Shown: piece after piece, positions 39,230 to 49,813 of the stretch
Position numbering within the stretch: position 1 is the stretch's first letter
Layout of the letters: each line of letters opens with the position of its first letter
Source: Apoda limacodes
Lineage: Eukaryota; Arthropoda; Insecta; Lepidoptera; Limacodidae
Assembly (NCBI GenBank): GCA_946406115.1
Contig: OX291551.1
Location: 31,975,381 to 32,039,380, forward strand
Length of the DNA stretch: 64,000 nucleotides
Reading direction: 5' to 3'
The notes under the pieces: model-generated
Told to the model about the DNA's origin: nothing
The model's database searches: none
What the model saw: only the letters and a program-made list of their open reading frames with translations
Made by a program: the position numbers and the translations under genes

Positions 39230-40690
39230 GAATTCAACGTGCGAGAGAATATGTCTATTTATTGCAAATATTTGTTATAATGATCACAAGTTCGCCTTAT
39301 AAACGTGCGCTTAGCAAAATAAGTATTGCAATATGAAAAGTATTTTTCAGACAATAGGATGTACGTGGGATGCTAAAATTAACTTTATCTAAAAGGGCGT
39401 TGGAATCATTATAATTATGTACTATTTTAAGAAGGAAAAGGGTGTCGAGATAAGTGCGTCTTGTTTGCAAAGACTGCATTTTGTGTCTGGTTGCACTACT
39501 TTTATAGTCCGTAAATAAATTACCTGTTCGATAATCTAATGATTTTAATAACTTATTCTGTATTTTCTCTATTCGATCTTTTTGTACAATATACTGAGGG
39601 CTCCAAACTACGCTTGCAAATTCAAGCACGCTTCTAACATATGTATTATACAAAAATTTTAAAGTATTTTCATTTTTGAAGGGTTTGCTTAGGCGGATAA
39701 TCAAACCTAATTGCTTATATGCTTTGGCAACTATATCTCTATATGGATATTGAAATGTAGCTTGTTGCCGAGGGTTACACCCAGATATCGTATAGCAGTT
39801 ACTCGATTTATTTGGTCCTCTGAAATCTTGTAGTCAAAGATAATTGGATTATTTTTTCGGATAAAGGTAATTACATGACATTTATCATTATTCAGAAACA
39901 GATGATTAGTTTGACAGTATTGTTCATGTTGTTGTAACTCACTGATTAGTTTGACAGTATTGTTCATGTTGTTGTAACTCACTGATTAGTTTGACAGTAT
40001 TGTTCATGTTGTTGTAACTCACTGATTAGTTTGACAGTATTGTTCATGTTGTTGTAACTCACTGCAATCTTTTTGTGTTTGAACTACTTTAAAAATTTTC
40101 GTATCGTCCGCATACATTAAGTGTAATGAGATTTTAAAGCATGAACCGATATCATTGACATACAAGGTAAAGAGGAATGGCCCTAAATGCGATCCTTGCC
40201 GTATTCCTGACGGAATTTTTAGGAATTCTGATCGGTACCCCTTTAGTGCTACGGCTTGACTGCGATTACTAATGTAAGATTTTATCCATCTAAGAAGATC
40301 GCCATGTATACCGAAGTGTTGTAATTTTTTTATAAGCATACAGTGATTGATCTTGTCGAATGCTTTGGAGAAATCGATATACACAGCGTCCACTTGACAA
40401 TTTGCGTTCATAGCATTAAGGATAAAATCAGTATAGGTAACCAGATTTGTATTTACCCTGCGACCATGGAAAAATCCGTGTTGTTCTACTGCTACTTGGT
40501 GACGAGAATGATTTGTTAAATTTGTTGTTTAAATTTTTTTAAATACTTTAGCAAATGCACAAATTTTTGGTATTGGTCGATACCGTGTAATATCATTTTT
40601 ATTGCCGCCCTTAGAAATCGGTGTTATTAGGGCTTTCTTCCATATTTCTGGAAATACACCAGTAGCAGATTTTTTTAAAATGATTGTCAG
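39230..40690 (-). pseudogene. CR1/jockey-like reverse transcriptase with internal tandem expansion
   Basis: From 40411: AVYIDFSKAFDKINHCMLIK (first catalytic Asp), IPSGIRQGSHLGPFLFTLYV and LMYADDTKIFKVV (catalytic Asp pair), then the repeat at 40062-39903. Beyond it LNNDKCHVITFIRKN and IRYLGVTLGNKLHFN continue, and from 39704 SVVWSPQYIVQKDRIEKIQN leads to the C-terminus. PQG is replaced by RQG. Frameshifts occur at about 39720 and within the repeat. It is non-functional. Confidence 0.78.
39903..40062. repeat. 40-bp minisatellite, four identical copies inside an RT gene
   Basis: Four perfect copies of the unit tgattagtttgacagtattg plus ttcatgttgttgtaactcac. On the minus strand one copy encodes the expected RT text (SELQQHEQYCQTN). 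The three extra copies add 120 bp, a multiple of three, yet each 40-bp step changes frame and introduces stops inside the array. Confidence 0.95.
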
Positions 40691-41404
40691 GGGAAGAGAT
40701 TACTCATTATATGCATTTGTATGCATGTGCATTTGTATATTTATATATATGTATTAATATATGTCTGTGTGTATATATGAATATGTGCATGTATGTGTAT
40801 TTTATTATATCTTAATTATGTATATTAATACCTATTTATTTATTTACATGTTTGTTAAATGTAAATATATGATATATGAATATATTTTTCTCGGGAGTTA
40901 CTTTGAATCCCGTCACAGAATAATTGAAGACTTGTATCGTATCACATGGTGCCTTACCTATGCAATCTGAAAAACAACCTATAGGGCCGTGACACCAACA
41001 GCTCGCACCACTGGTGGTGTCAAGGGATTTTTTTAGTACCCATTACACCACCATAGTGTTGTCATATTAGTTCCAAAGAACAAAATACAAGGGTTTTATT
41101 CGGGTTTACTTAATCAAATGAAAATTTAATATGTTCATTAGCTCCATTTGTCATTCTTGCCGTGGTCCTTCTGCGTAGTTCGACTGATAGTACCAAGGGC
41201 AATGCTTTTTGTCCCTGTAACGAGAAAATTGATAGTTTTTTATCACACTAACCCGTAAACAGTGTCATTACTCCAACGGGCTTTTTCCTTGTAAATTTTA
41301 CTTTACAGAAGTGATAGAAAAAGAAGAAGAAAAACATTTATTTGACACTCAAACAATTACATATGTAACATAAATATATATAAATAAGAATACATTGCTA
41401 ATTG
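40691..41404. other. AT-rich spacer with TA/TG microsatellite
   Basis: The stretch at 40730-40900 is alternating purine-pyrimidine (tatatatgtattaatatatg). The rest is AT-rich and non-coding; the small ORF at 40761-40970 is a by-product of the microsatellite. Confidence 0.5.
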
Positions 41405-41407
41405 AGT

Positions 41408-41481
41408 GCCAAAAAGGTCTCTTACTCAGTTTCAGCTGCAGCCGAAGCCTCAGCACTGACATTCTGTAAGAGCCTTTTTGG
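41408..41481. repeat. imperfect hairpin
   Basis: ccaaaaaggtctcttac and gtaagagcctttttgg pair with one bulged base around a loop of about 40 nt. No ORF is present. It may be a small foldback element. Confidence 0.7.
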
Positions 41482-41884
41482 TTGTCACTAAACCAGAGTG
41501 AGCGCAAACAAAACAGAAAAAAACAATCATTTAAATTAATAATTTACATCACAACATAATACGAACATAAGATAAAAGTAAAAATATTTAAAACAGTCTT
41601 GGCTGTATGTTATAATACCTTTGCCGTAACGATGATGAGAAGAAAGTATATCCAAAAAATAAAATAAAAACGTACTACGTAATATAACCTCACTTTAAAA
41701 CTGTTAACGAGCGATAGGACTGTATAATTGTGTGGCTGTAAAATGATACGATGGTGGTATAACTTACTACTATTGATAATTCTTTACTTTCCAAGAACGT
41801 GAGATTTTTACGTAACGATGGTTTTAACTGATAGAACACCACATTTAAATACACAGGTAAAATTCAAAAACTCTCGGAGGACAC

Positions 41885-42500
41885 TAGGCTTCGCGCGCTA
41901 ATTTTCATGTGCTCCGCTTGGCTTTGAACGCAAGTTTTTATATTTCAACCAACTTGTACTTATTAAGTGTAGTTACGGCAACCCACTTTGGAACATGAAA
42001 ACTTGCGCGCAAAGCCAAGCGGAGCACATGAAGCCAAGCTGAGCGGGCCGCGGTAGTGGCCGGCGAGCGCCAGAAACAAATTGTACCTATGTCACTCAGA
42101 TCAATAAACCGATGTCTACCCTGTTATAATAATAGGGGGCTATTCCTGCCAAACAATTCTAAATAAGTGCAAATTGGTTCTGGCGCTCGCCGGCCGCTGC
42201 CGCGGCACGCTCCGCTCGGCTATGCGCGCTAACTTTCACGTGCTCCGCTTGATTTTGCGCACAAGTTCTTATGTTCCAAAGTGGGTAACCGTGACTACAC
42301 TAAATAAGTACAAGTTGGTTGAAATATAAAAACTTGCGCGCAAAGCCAAGCGGAGCACATGGAAATAAGCGCGCCAGAACCAATTTGTACTTATTTAGTG
42401 TAATTGTCGCGCGCTAATTTTCATGTGCTCTGCTTGGCCTCGCGCGCAAGTTTTCATATCCCAAAGTGGGTCGCTGTGACTATACTAAATAAGTAGAAAT
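41885..42500. repeat. nested foldback/MITE cluster
   Basis: Several copies of a module (tttcatgtgctccgcttggc, then gcgcaagttttt, then accaacttgtacttat or caaagtgggt) occur in both orientations, for example 41906-41928 against 42015-42035 and 42236-42252 against 42330-42362. A tggcgctcgccggccgct block and its complement cap the unit. The same family sits at 6868-7043. The arms could form long hairpins. No transposase is encoded. Confidence 0.75.
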
Positions 42501-42879
42501 TTATATTTTACACAAATTAAATGCAAATTAATAAGAAACCAAACCAATGCCACACTTCCAAACTGACACCTACTTTCAACGTCAAACCACAAGGCAAAAG
42601 AAACATATCAAAAGGTACATAGGCTTCCAGCCAGTCGCCAACATTCCGGGCCCCTAGTGGAACACTAAATCCTGGTGGCAACTGGCTGGGGTTCGGCTAC
42701 AAGTAGCAGAAGCTTACGGACTGGTCGACGCAAGGTACCTCCCTTCGTGGCTATGTCTGCGACACGAACCAGTCCGTCAGGTACCGCAAAAGTTTTGACA
42801 ACTCTGCCAAGAAGCCAAAGACCCCGTGGCAGAGTATTGTCCGCAATAAGAACTACGGTGCTACGGTGCTACTAAAGGT

Positions 42880-43797
42880 GCTAAAGTCGCATCGACCTGG
42901 TTGTGTCCGAGTTGTGTATCGAAGCAACCGCGAAAAGATAACACGGAAACTCCAGTTAAGGGACAACAGGCCGACTATACAATTGAAACGCATGAAACGT
43001 CATCAGAAACCTCGATTGAAAGTAATGAGGCTAAAGTCATGATGGAACTGAAGGATTTCCGTTCAGTGATGTCTTCGGAAATGGGTGCCTTACGAAAATA
43101 TATGGCACATTTCTGCACTCGAATGGACAAGCTATGTGATTCGGTAGAATCTCTCCATAAACGTATCGATTGTGTAGAGGATCGAATACTGACCCTAGAA
43201 AAGCGAGTTAGTGAATATGATGAGGCTCGTGATAATAAACAGTTAGTGGAGACTATCGCTCGGCTAAAGCAAGAGTTGAACGATCGAGACCAGGACTCGA
43301 TGCTCACCGACGTTGAGATCAGCGGTATCCCAGAAAAAAATGATGAAAATTTGATACACATAGTAACCCTGGTTGGCAAAAAAATCGGTTCCGAAATTGA
43401 GAGTCGAGATAAAGTGAGCGCGGGGCCCACAGGCGCACGTCGGGAACGGAAAGAGGGAGAGAGCGCCCCGCGGCCGTGGCCCATCATGGTGCGGTTAACG
43501 CGGCGCTCGCTACGCGACGACCTGTTGCGCGCGGCTCGCGTGCATCGCGGCGCTGACACCTCCGACTTCGAGCTGCCTGGGCCTCCGCGCCGATTTTATA
43601 TAAACGAGCGCCTCACATATACAAATAAAAACTTATTTTATAAAGCGCGTGAAGAGGGACGTCGGCTACACTGGCGCTTTGTGTGGACCAAGGATGGACG
43701 TATTTATGCCAGGCGTGGAGCAGATACTGCGGCCCACCGTATTCGTTCCGAAGCAGATGTAAATAAGGTTTTTGGTATCAATATAATTGGACAGTAA
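42880..43797 (+). CDS. CR1 ORF1: coiled-coil nucleic-acid-binding protein, 5'-truncated
   Basis: The open stretch begins with LCPSCVSKQ, a CxxC that is probably the end of a PHD/zinc finger whose start is lost. It follows with an acidic linker, a coiled coil (about residues 55-130, with MDKLCDSVESLHKRIDCVED and RILTLEKRVSEYDEA), an ELNDRDQDSMLTDVEISGIP motif that I associate with L1/CR1-type ORF1 RNA-binding domains, a basic stretch, and an RRM-CTD-like end (DLLRAARVHRG, FYINERLTYTNKNLFYKARE). It stops at 43795-43797. It would coat element RNA. The ORF is intact from the truncation point on. Confidence 0.72.
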   Translation, partial: AKVASTWLCPSCVSKQPRKDNTETPVKGQQADYTIETHETSSETSIESNEAKVMMELKDFRSVMSSEMGALRKYMAHFCTRMDKLCDSVESLHKRIDCVEDRILTLEKRVSEYDEARDNKQLVETIARLKQELNDRDQDSMLTDVEISGIPEKNDENLIHIVTLVGKKIGSEIESRDKVSAGPTGARRERKEGESAPRPWPIMVRLTRRSLRDDLLRAARVHRGADTSDFELPGPPRRFYINERLTYTNKNLFYKAREEGRRLHWRFVWTKDGRIYARRGADTAAHRIRSEADVNKVFGINIIGQ

Positions 43798-44366
43798 CCG
43801 TTTTTCCTGTGCGCTTCCTTAATGCTTTATATGTCTGAGAGTTTGTGTGTAAATGTAGTTATATTAGTTATTTAAATTTAGTTTTTATTGCTTTTAGCTG
43901 TCTTTTAAACAGCTGTAGCTGTGCTAAACGATCTCCACGTAACATAAAAATAATTATTTTTCATAAATGTTTGATGTTATTCTTTATTATAATAGTATTT
44001 GTGAGCCTATTTAATGCAAAATTTTATATATTACTCGCAAGGTGTAATGATTTTAACTTTTATTTTATTAGTTGATGCTTTTATAATTTATGTTTTTATT
44101 GTGTTTGTGTGCCTAATCAGTGCTATTTTTTTCTCATTTACCACAAAAAGTAATCACTTAATTAACTGTTATACATTTCTCTATATTTTTTTATACTTTG
44201 TTTCAAAAATTGTTCTGTGCTCACTTGATACAAAAGTAATATATTTATCGGATGGCGTAACAATAACAATCTTAACTTCTTAATTTTATCTCTTAATGCT
44301 GATATAAATGTTGTGTTTGTGTTCCTAATTATTGTTGTAGTTTCCACATTGTCCATACTATATATA
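43798..44366. other. CR1 spacer between ORF1 and ORF2, left of the Tc1 insert
   Basis: AT-rich sequence with two overlapping hydrophobic short ORFs (43845-44283) made of low-complexity Phe/Ile/Leu codons. I do not regard them as genes. The TA at 44365-44366 is the Tc1 target. Confidence 0.5.
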
Positions 44367-45262
44367 CACACCGGCACAATTAGCGGAACACAAAAAAAAG
44401 GATTTGAACGAATGGCAGCAGGTTCTCTTTACTGATGAGTGCAGAGTTCTTTTAAAACAGATCGATGGGAGACAGCGAATATGGAGACGCAAAGGAGAAC
44501 GCCATATACAGTCTAATTTTGAACACACAGTGGCTTATGGTGGCGGCTCGATTATGGTTTGGGGAGGGATATGTTTGGGAGCTCGCACGGAGTTAGTGAT
44601 AGTCACAGGAGGGACCATGACAGCAGATCGATACATCAGAGACATTTTAGAAGAACATGTTGTACCATTTGCCCCATTTATTGGTGACGACTTTATTCTA
44701 ATGCAAGATAATGCTCGTGCTCATAGTGCACAATCGGTACAGGCATATCTGAGCCACGTAGGTATACCGGTGATGCAGTGGCCAGCAAATTCCCCCGATA
44801 TCAATCCGATAGAGCATGTCTGGGACTTGCTAAAAAGAAGGGTTAAATCCAGAATGCCACCCCCCAACAATCTGAATGAACTTGGAAACGCATTACTTGA
44901 GGAGTGGGAGCGGTTGCCTCAAGAAATCATCGATAACATAATCTGTAGCATGCCCAGACGAATGGAAACCGTAATCAGAGCAAGAGGGGGAAACACTCGT
45001 TATTAATTTTGCTTTAATTTTATTGTTAAATCATTTAATGCTTACTTTTTTTATTTTTTGTGATGGTTCATAATCATCTAAAAATTTCACTTATTTCAAA
45101 TTTCTTTATTTTTCAATAAAAAATAACGAAGACTTTTCAAAGTCGTTGTTAAAAGATGTAAATCAATTTGTTATTTTGTGTCTAATTACATTTTCGTCAA
45201 ATATATGCGTTATTATCTCATAGTCTCACTTTTTTTTCTATTCCGCTAATTGTGCCGGTGTG
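44367..45262 (+). mobile_element. Tc1-like transposon, 896 bp, internally deleted
   Basis: Perfect 22-bp terminal inverted repeats cacaccggcacaattagcgg plus aa (44367-44388 and 45241-45262) are flanked by TA on both sides (44365-44366 and 45263-45264). The element contains only the catalytic part of a DD34E transposase. It splits the spacer of the CR1 element and so is younger than it. Confidence 0.93.
44404..45006 (+). CDS. Tc1 transposase catalytic domain, N-terminally deleted
   Basis: A clean 200-codon ORF with the RNase H-fold triad: QQVLFTDECRVLL (first Asp), FILMQDNARAHSA (second Asp) and SPDINPIEHVWDLLKRRV (Glu), with 34 residues between the last two (DD34E). The family's full length is about 340 residues. 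The paired helix-turn-helix TIR-binding domain is missing because the left TIR joins the catalytic part almost directly. The product could not recognise the ends unaided. The open frame suggests a recent internal deletion. Confidence 0.85.
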   Translation: MNEWQQVLFTDECRVLLKQIDGRQRIWRRKGERHIQSNFEHTVAYGGGSIMVWGGICLGARTELVIVTGGTMTADRYIRDILEEHVVPFAPFIGDDFILMQDNARAHSAQSVQAYLSHVGIPVMQWPANSPDINPIEHVWDLLKRRVKSRMPPPNNLNELGNALLEEWERLPQEIIDNIICSMPRRMETVIRARGGNTRY

Positions 45263-45516
45263 TATAGTTTTTTATATAACTTAAGTATTTTTCTAAAATA
45301 TTTTATTTACCTTGTTTTAATAGTATCCTATTTATTTATAAATTTTATTAATTTGTTAATAATATTAAATACAATTGAAAATTATATACAGCCAAATAAT
45401 ATAATAATTTTAATAAATAAAAACAATAATTATTATGATTCTACGTTTCATGCAGTTAGATAATAATGTGTATCTATTACTTGTTTGTGTTTGGTGGCTA
45501 TTAAAACGATAAAGGC

Positions 45517-47900
45517 GCTAAGAAAAATAAACTTAAAATTGACTTACTTAACCCGGGTTCTCTAGGTACTAACCACGATGAGTTTATAGCAGCTATAGCT
45601 CGGCATAATATCCTGGCTGTGAACGAAACTTGGTTAAGACGGGGCGAAGAAGGTCGCGCGCCTTCTGTACTGAATTATAGGTTGAGGCATATCCCACGAT
45701 CAGATTCAACGCGCTTACGCGGTGGTGGAGTCGGGTTCTATATAAAGCAAAATATTAACGTACGAACGTGTTCTCATCCTGAAGCTCCACCGGTCGAACA
45801 GATGTGGGTCAGTCATAATGCAAATGGCGTGAAAACCATCATTGGTACTGCATATCGTCCGCCATGGTTGAACATAGATATTTTCCTTGATGCTGTAACT
45901 GCCTCGGTGTTATCTTTTTCACAGAGTGACCATATTATTTTGCTAGGAGACTTTAACATAAACCTTTTAACGATGACTCGGCACATTGTTAATCCTACGC
46001 ACTTCACTGAGCACAGTGAAACACTGATTAATGTTGTTTGCTCTGATAATAATATCGCAGTGAGTTGCATTGATGTTGATTATATACCAGATTTAGTCAC
46101 CACGCGTTTGTTTCTTGTGAATTCAATATAAAAATAAAGAAAGTGCCGCCGCAGATAGTTATTTTCAGACCACTTAAAGACATTGACATGAACCTTTTTA
46201 ACTCTTCTCTTGAAGCAATAGATTGGGAACACATTTTGTTGCACAATTTTGTTTTAACACAATCGATACGGGACATCCTCTTTTAAGTTAGAACCTATAG
46301 ATGAGAGCAAAGTAATCAACATTATAAAGTCACTCAAGTCAAACGCTTTAGGTATTGACGGCATTTCTTTAGACATGCTGTTGCCTACGTTGCCACGCAC
46401 TTTAAAAGTTGTAACTGCTATTATAAATAAATCTATAGAAAGTAACACTTTTCCCGATGCTTGGAAGATCGCGGTGGTAAGACCTTTACCAAAAACGGAT
46501 AACCCCGTTTATCCAAAAGACTTAAGACCTATTAATATTGTCCCTTGTTTGTCCAAACTGGTTGAAAGAACAGTATGTACCCAGCTAACTGAGTACTTAG
46601 AAAAAAACAGAATCCTTCCCGAGTTGCAGTCAGGTTTTCGAAAGACACGCAGCACGGCTACGGCTTTAGTCGATGTTGTAGATAACCTTTTGGTCTCTCA
46701 AGATGAAGGCATGGGATCTGTGTTGGTTTTATTAGATTTTTCAAGGGCATTTGATACAATAAATCACTCGCTAATATTATCAAAAATGGCTTACTATGGG
46801 TTTGAATTAAGTACTATTCAATGGTTCGATAGCTATCTTAGTGGTCGTTCTCAACTTGTCGAACTGAAAGATAATGAAGGAAAAATAAACACATCCGAAA
46901 CAAGCCCTGTAACCAAAGGTGTACCTCAAGGTTCAATTTTAGGACCAATACTGTTCGTTTTGTATACTGCAGATGTAATTAATTCTCTTAGCTATTGTAA
47001 GTTCCATATGTATGCTGATGACATACAACTTTATCTTTCATTTGATCCTAATTCAACATATTCCGCTATTTCTAAATTAAATGATAGCATAGTAGAATGG
47101 TCTGAGTCCAACATGTTAACTTTGAATCCCGAAAAATCCAAATATATGGTACTAGGATCAAAACATCAAATAGATCGCATTATTGGACATAACTTTGTAG
47201 TAAACATTAGAGGAACGCCTATGCAGCGGGTAGCGGAGGCTCGTAATTTAGGTCTTTCTATGGATAATAGTCTTCGATTCGAAAAACACGTGCTGGTAGT
47301 GGTCAGAAATGCATTTTACAGGCTTAAGGTTTTGTACCAAGTACGTTACTGAGTTACTGAGCTACGAATAATGCTCTGCGACTCTCTGGTGCTATCCAGG
47401 CTGAACTATGGTGACGTTGTTTACAGGCCTCGGTTGTTGGCGCGCACAGAGCGAATACTACAAAGAGTACAGAACGCTTGCGCTCTATACTGCTTTAACA
47501 TTCTCCCGCGCGCCCATACCACTCCCTATCTGAACACCGCAAACATATTAAAAATGTCTTCCCGTAGACAAGCGCATCTCGCAACCCTTGTGTTCGGAGT
47601 TGTTAAATTTCAACAACCTTCCTACATGTATGAAAAGCTGAAATGGTGTATGGATTATATTTCATACAATACCTTCCAATTACTTGATGAAAACTCAAAA
47701 ACATAGAACTGCGGCCTTTCAAGGAAGCTTCCGATTTGCGGCTACTAAATGCTGGAACAGTCTACCCCCCCCCCCCTTATTCGGAACTGCTGTACATTAA
47801 AAACTTTCAAAATTCAATATCGAAAATATTTAACACTAATAAAATCAAACTTTTACCTGTAGCCCTTCACTAAATATGATAATTTAAACAACATTCTTCA
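45517..47900 (+). pseudogene. CR1 ORF2 endonuclease-reverse transcriptase, frameshifted
   Basis: The endonuclease begins LKIDLLNPGSLGTNHDEF, then ILAVNETWLRRGEEG (Glu), IIGTAYRPPWL and HIILLGDFNINLL (Asp), and is broken near 46130-46290 where endonuclease end and linker are lost. RT follows (46290-47352): LGIDGISLDMLLPTL, DLRPINIVPCLSKLVERTV, LLDFSRAFDTINHSL, TKGVPQGSILGPILFVLYTA and MYADDIQLYLS. After a TGA near 47350 the C-terminal part (47371-47706) reads RLNYGDVVYRPRLLARTERI. A 12-C run at 47765-47776 lies in the final WNSLPPP block. It is non-functional. Confidence 0.83.
47765..47776. repeat. 12-nt C homopolymer
   Basis: An expanded proline-codon run in the CR1 C-terminal WNSLPP motif. 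It is unusual in this AT-rich setting and may be a slippage or assembly artefact. Confidence 0.85.
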
Positions 47901-48016
47901 TTATAAAAATCAAAATAATACAGTAGGTACAAAGTACAGCCTCGTAACACCTTTATCCAGGTGTGTACTTTGAAGTGAAATATGCATGCCTTTTAATTAA
48001 ATCAGTAAAAACGCTC

Positions 48017-48024
<8 letters not shown>

Positions 48025-48064
<40 letters not shown>

Positions 48065-48072
48065 GAGAGAAA

Positions 48073-48112
<40 letters not shown>

Positions 48113-48117
48113 CGCTG
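48025..48117. repeat. TA microsatellite with palindromic arms
   Basis: Two TA tracts, about 48027-48055 and 48078-48112, are separated by aaataaaaatgagagaaataa inside the CR1 3' UTR. The tttttattta/taaataaaaa ends pair around the first tract. Confidence 0.85.
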
Positions 48118-49720
48118 TCACTGCATCTGAAAGTCATCTGGGCTCCACTGAAAATCAGCGCTTTGGTAGTTTTTCTACCAAAGCAAATGCTGAGTGGGTC
48201 CAATTTGACACCTAATACAATGCAAGCTGATTATATTATTGACATTATTATTTTAATTAATACCAATTTATTTATTTTTTATTTATGTATTACAATTTTT
48301 ATAATAATTTAGTAAATAGTCTTAGAATTAGTTTCTTCTTTGTGTATTTATTTTCTTAATGTTATTGTTTTCTTTTTTTTTTGTAAATAGGTATTATCTA
48401 AATGCTTGTGTAATCTATGTGTAAATATTTTTTTGTTTTTTTTTTATGTTTTTGCTTGTGTTGTATATGTGTGTTAAATAAAGAAATGTCTATGTCTATG
48501 TCTACGTTACCCTCGCAAAATTTCAATTCCTTTCTGCTTTGTCCTCGTGGAATCAGACTGGGCATGTATTCGGTCAGCCACCTCGTCCAAAAATGATAAG
48601 CAAGCCTAAGGACATGCCGCCAATCGCATCTACTGAGCAAATTTGCGTCAGTAAGTTTGACGGGCCAGGTATCCACCGATGAAGAACCAAGGATGAAATG
48701 AAAGGGCGTTATGGCTTCGGGGGCGTCTGGTGAATTCGGAACATACGTAAGTACTTCGAGAAGTAAGGTTGTAAAAAATTCATCTCGTGGTGCTTTGTCC
48801 TTGAGTGTGTTTCTCAGGGCTGTTTTTACTGAACGAACTAGCCGTTCCCAGGCACCGCCCATAAATGGTGGGGCGGTATGAAGGTATGAAGCGCCACGAA
48901 ATCCTGCGACTGGTTGCAAAGCTCTCCACTGCTCCTTCATAAAGTGAGGCAAGTTCGTGATTAGCGCCGACGAAGTTCGTTCCATTGTCGGAAAAAATTG
49001 TTGAAGGAGTTCCACGTCGAGCTATCAGACGTCTAAGGCTCATGATGGCGGAATCAGATGAAAGCGACGTGACTACTTCCAAGTGCACGGCTCTTGTTAC
49101 AAGACACGTGTATAAGGCCACGTACCTTTTTTCTCGCCGTCGGCCAACTGACAAACTCTATTGGACCGAAATAATCTAAGCCTACATGTGTAAATGGCCT
49201 TGTATGGTGGTCTAAACGTTCCAAGGGTAAGTCACCTGTTGGTGGTATTAAAAGTCGAGTATTTTGTCTCCTACATTGTAAACAGGCTTTGGCTATATTG
49301 CGGATGGTGCTTCTCGCTCGTAGTATTCAAAATCATTGCCTTATCTCATTTAGAACAAGCTCGTGGTTTCCGTGCCCTGCTTTAGCCTGTTTATGCAAAA
49401 TTATCAGGTGTACAATACGATGACGGCTCTCCAGGATAATAGGTGATTTGACGCTCTCATCCACCCCGGGAGCGCGTTTTATGCGCGAGTTTAATCTTAT
49501 AATGCCATTTTTGTCTAGGGCCGGGTCGAGCGCGGCTATACGGCTGCTTTTAGGTATTGGCTGTGATGATTTCAGGGTCTTCAGTTCTTCGCCAAAACAG
49601 TCCAGCTGAGCTCTTTGAAACAGCATTTTCTCTGCTTGGAGAATGTCGGCGGCCGAAAGTTGCAAGGGGAACGCAGTATCGTCAGTGAATTTGGCAATCA
49701 AACGCGATGAACGACAACGA

Positions 49721-49813
49721 GACCAAAAGTTTCTGATGGCCTGAAAAACACGGGCGGTTGCTCTTAATAACCGTAGCCAGCTACTGAAACGATTTATATC
49801 CGGGACCGGTGGA
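49721..49813 (-). repeat. 93-bp perfect inverted repeat, left arm
   Basis: An exact reverse complement of 50478-50570, both encoding the same BEL pol text (PDINRFSSWLRLLRATARVF). The arms are separated by 664 bp holding an inverted RT piece. Confidence 0.93.

Larger units (their letters stand above)
38985..40690 (-). mobile_element. CR1/jockey-like LINE, 5'-truncated
   Basis: The minus-strand RT starts about 40690 (pre-RT, with frameshifts) and reads through the core to the C-terminal domain near 39230, then a 3' UTR ending in an ataaa repeat tail (plus-strand ttttattttattttatt near 38995-39012). A 40-bp x 4 tandem expansion lies inside the RT. Confidence 0.75.
42858..48501 (+). mobile_element. 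CR1-type LINE inserted in the BEL pol, itself carrying a Tc1 element
   Basis: The insert is flanked by the 5-bp direct repeat ctacg (42853-42857 and 48502-48506) and ends in an atgtctatgtctatgtct-type tail. Without the nested Tc1 element it is about 4.7 kb. It contains ORF1 (to 43797), a spacer, ORF2 (about 45517-47900) and a 3' UTR with a TA palindromic microsatellite. The 5' end is truncated within ORF1, next to a small gtgctac stutter. Decay is moderate. Confidence 0.85.
42664..49813 (-). pseudogene. BEL/Pao pol (element A), split by a CR1 insertion
   Basis: The minus-strand text from 49813 reads PDINRFSSWLRLLRATARVF, ADILQAEKMLFQRAQLDCFG, then integrase with YVALYTCLVTRAVHLEVV, IFSDNGTNFVGANHELASL (catalytic Asp) and FMGGAWERLVRSVK (catalytic Glu). 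It is interrupted at 48502-42857 by the CR1 element, then resumes VVLIADNTLPRGLWLLGRVV and GTLRRPVRKLLLLVAEPQ to a stop at 42664-42666. The reading crosses the insertion exactly (CEGN then VVLIAD). Frameshifts lie near 48780-49015 and 49150-49330. The RT part is absent here but a piece appears inverted at 49814-50583. Confidence 0.85.

Noticed and set aside
42975..43559. 194-codon minus-strand ORF
   Set aside because: It is antisense to the CR1 ORF1 coiled coil, Ser/Arg-rich shadow only.
44014..44283. Short hydrophobic ORFs resembling membrane peptides (also 43845-44075)
   Set aside because: AT-rich low-complexity codons inside the non-coding spacer of a LINE; no other support.
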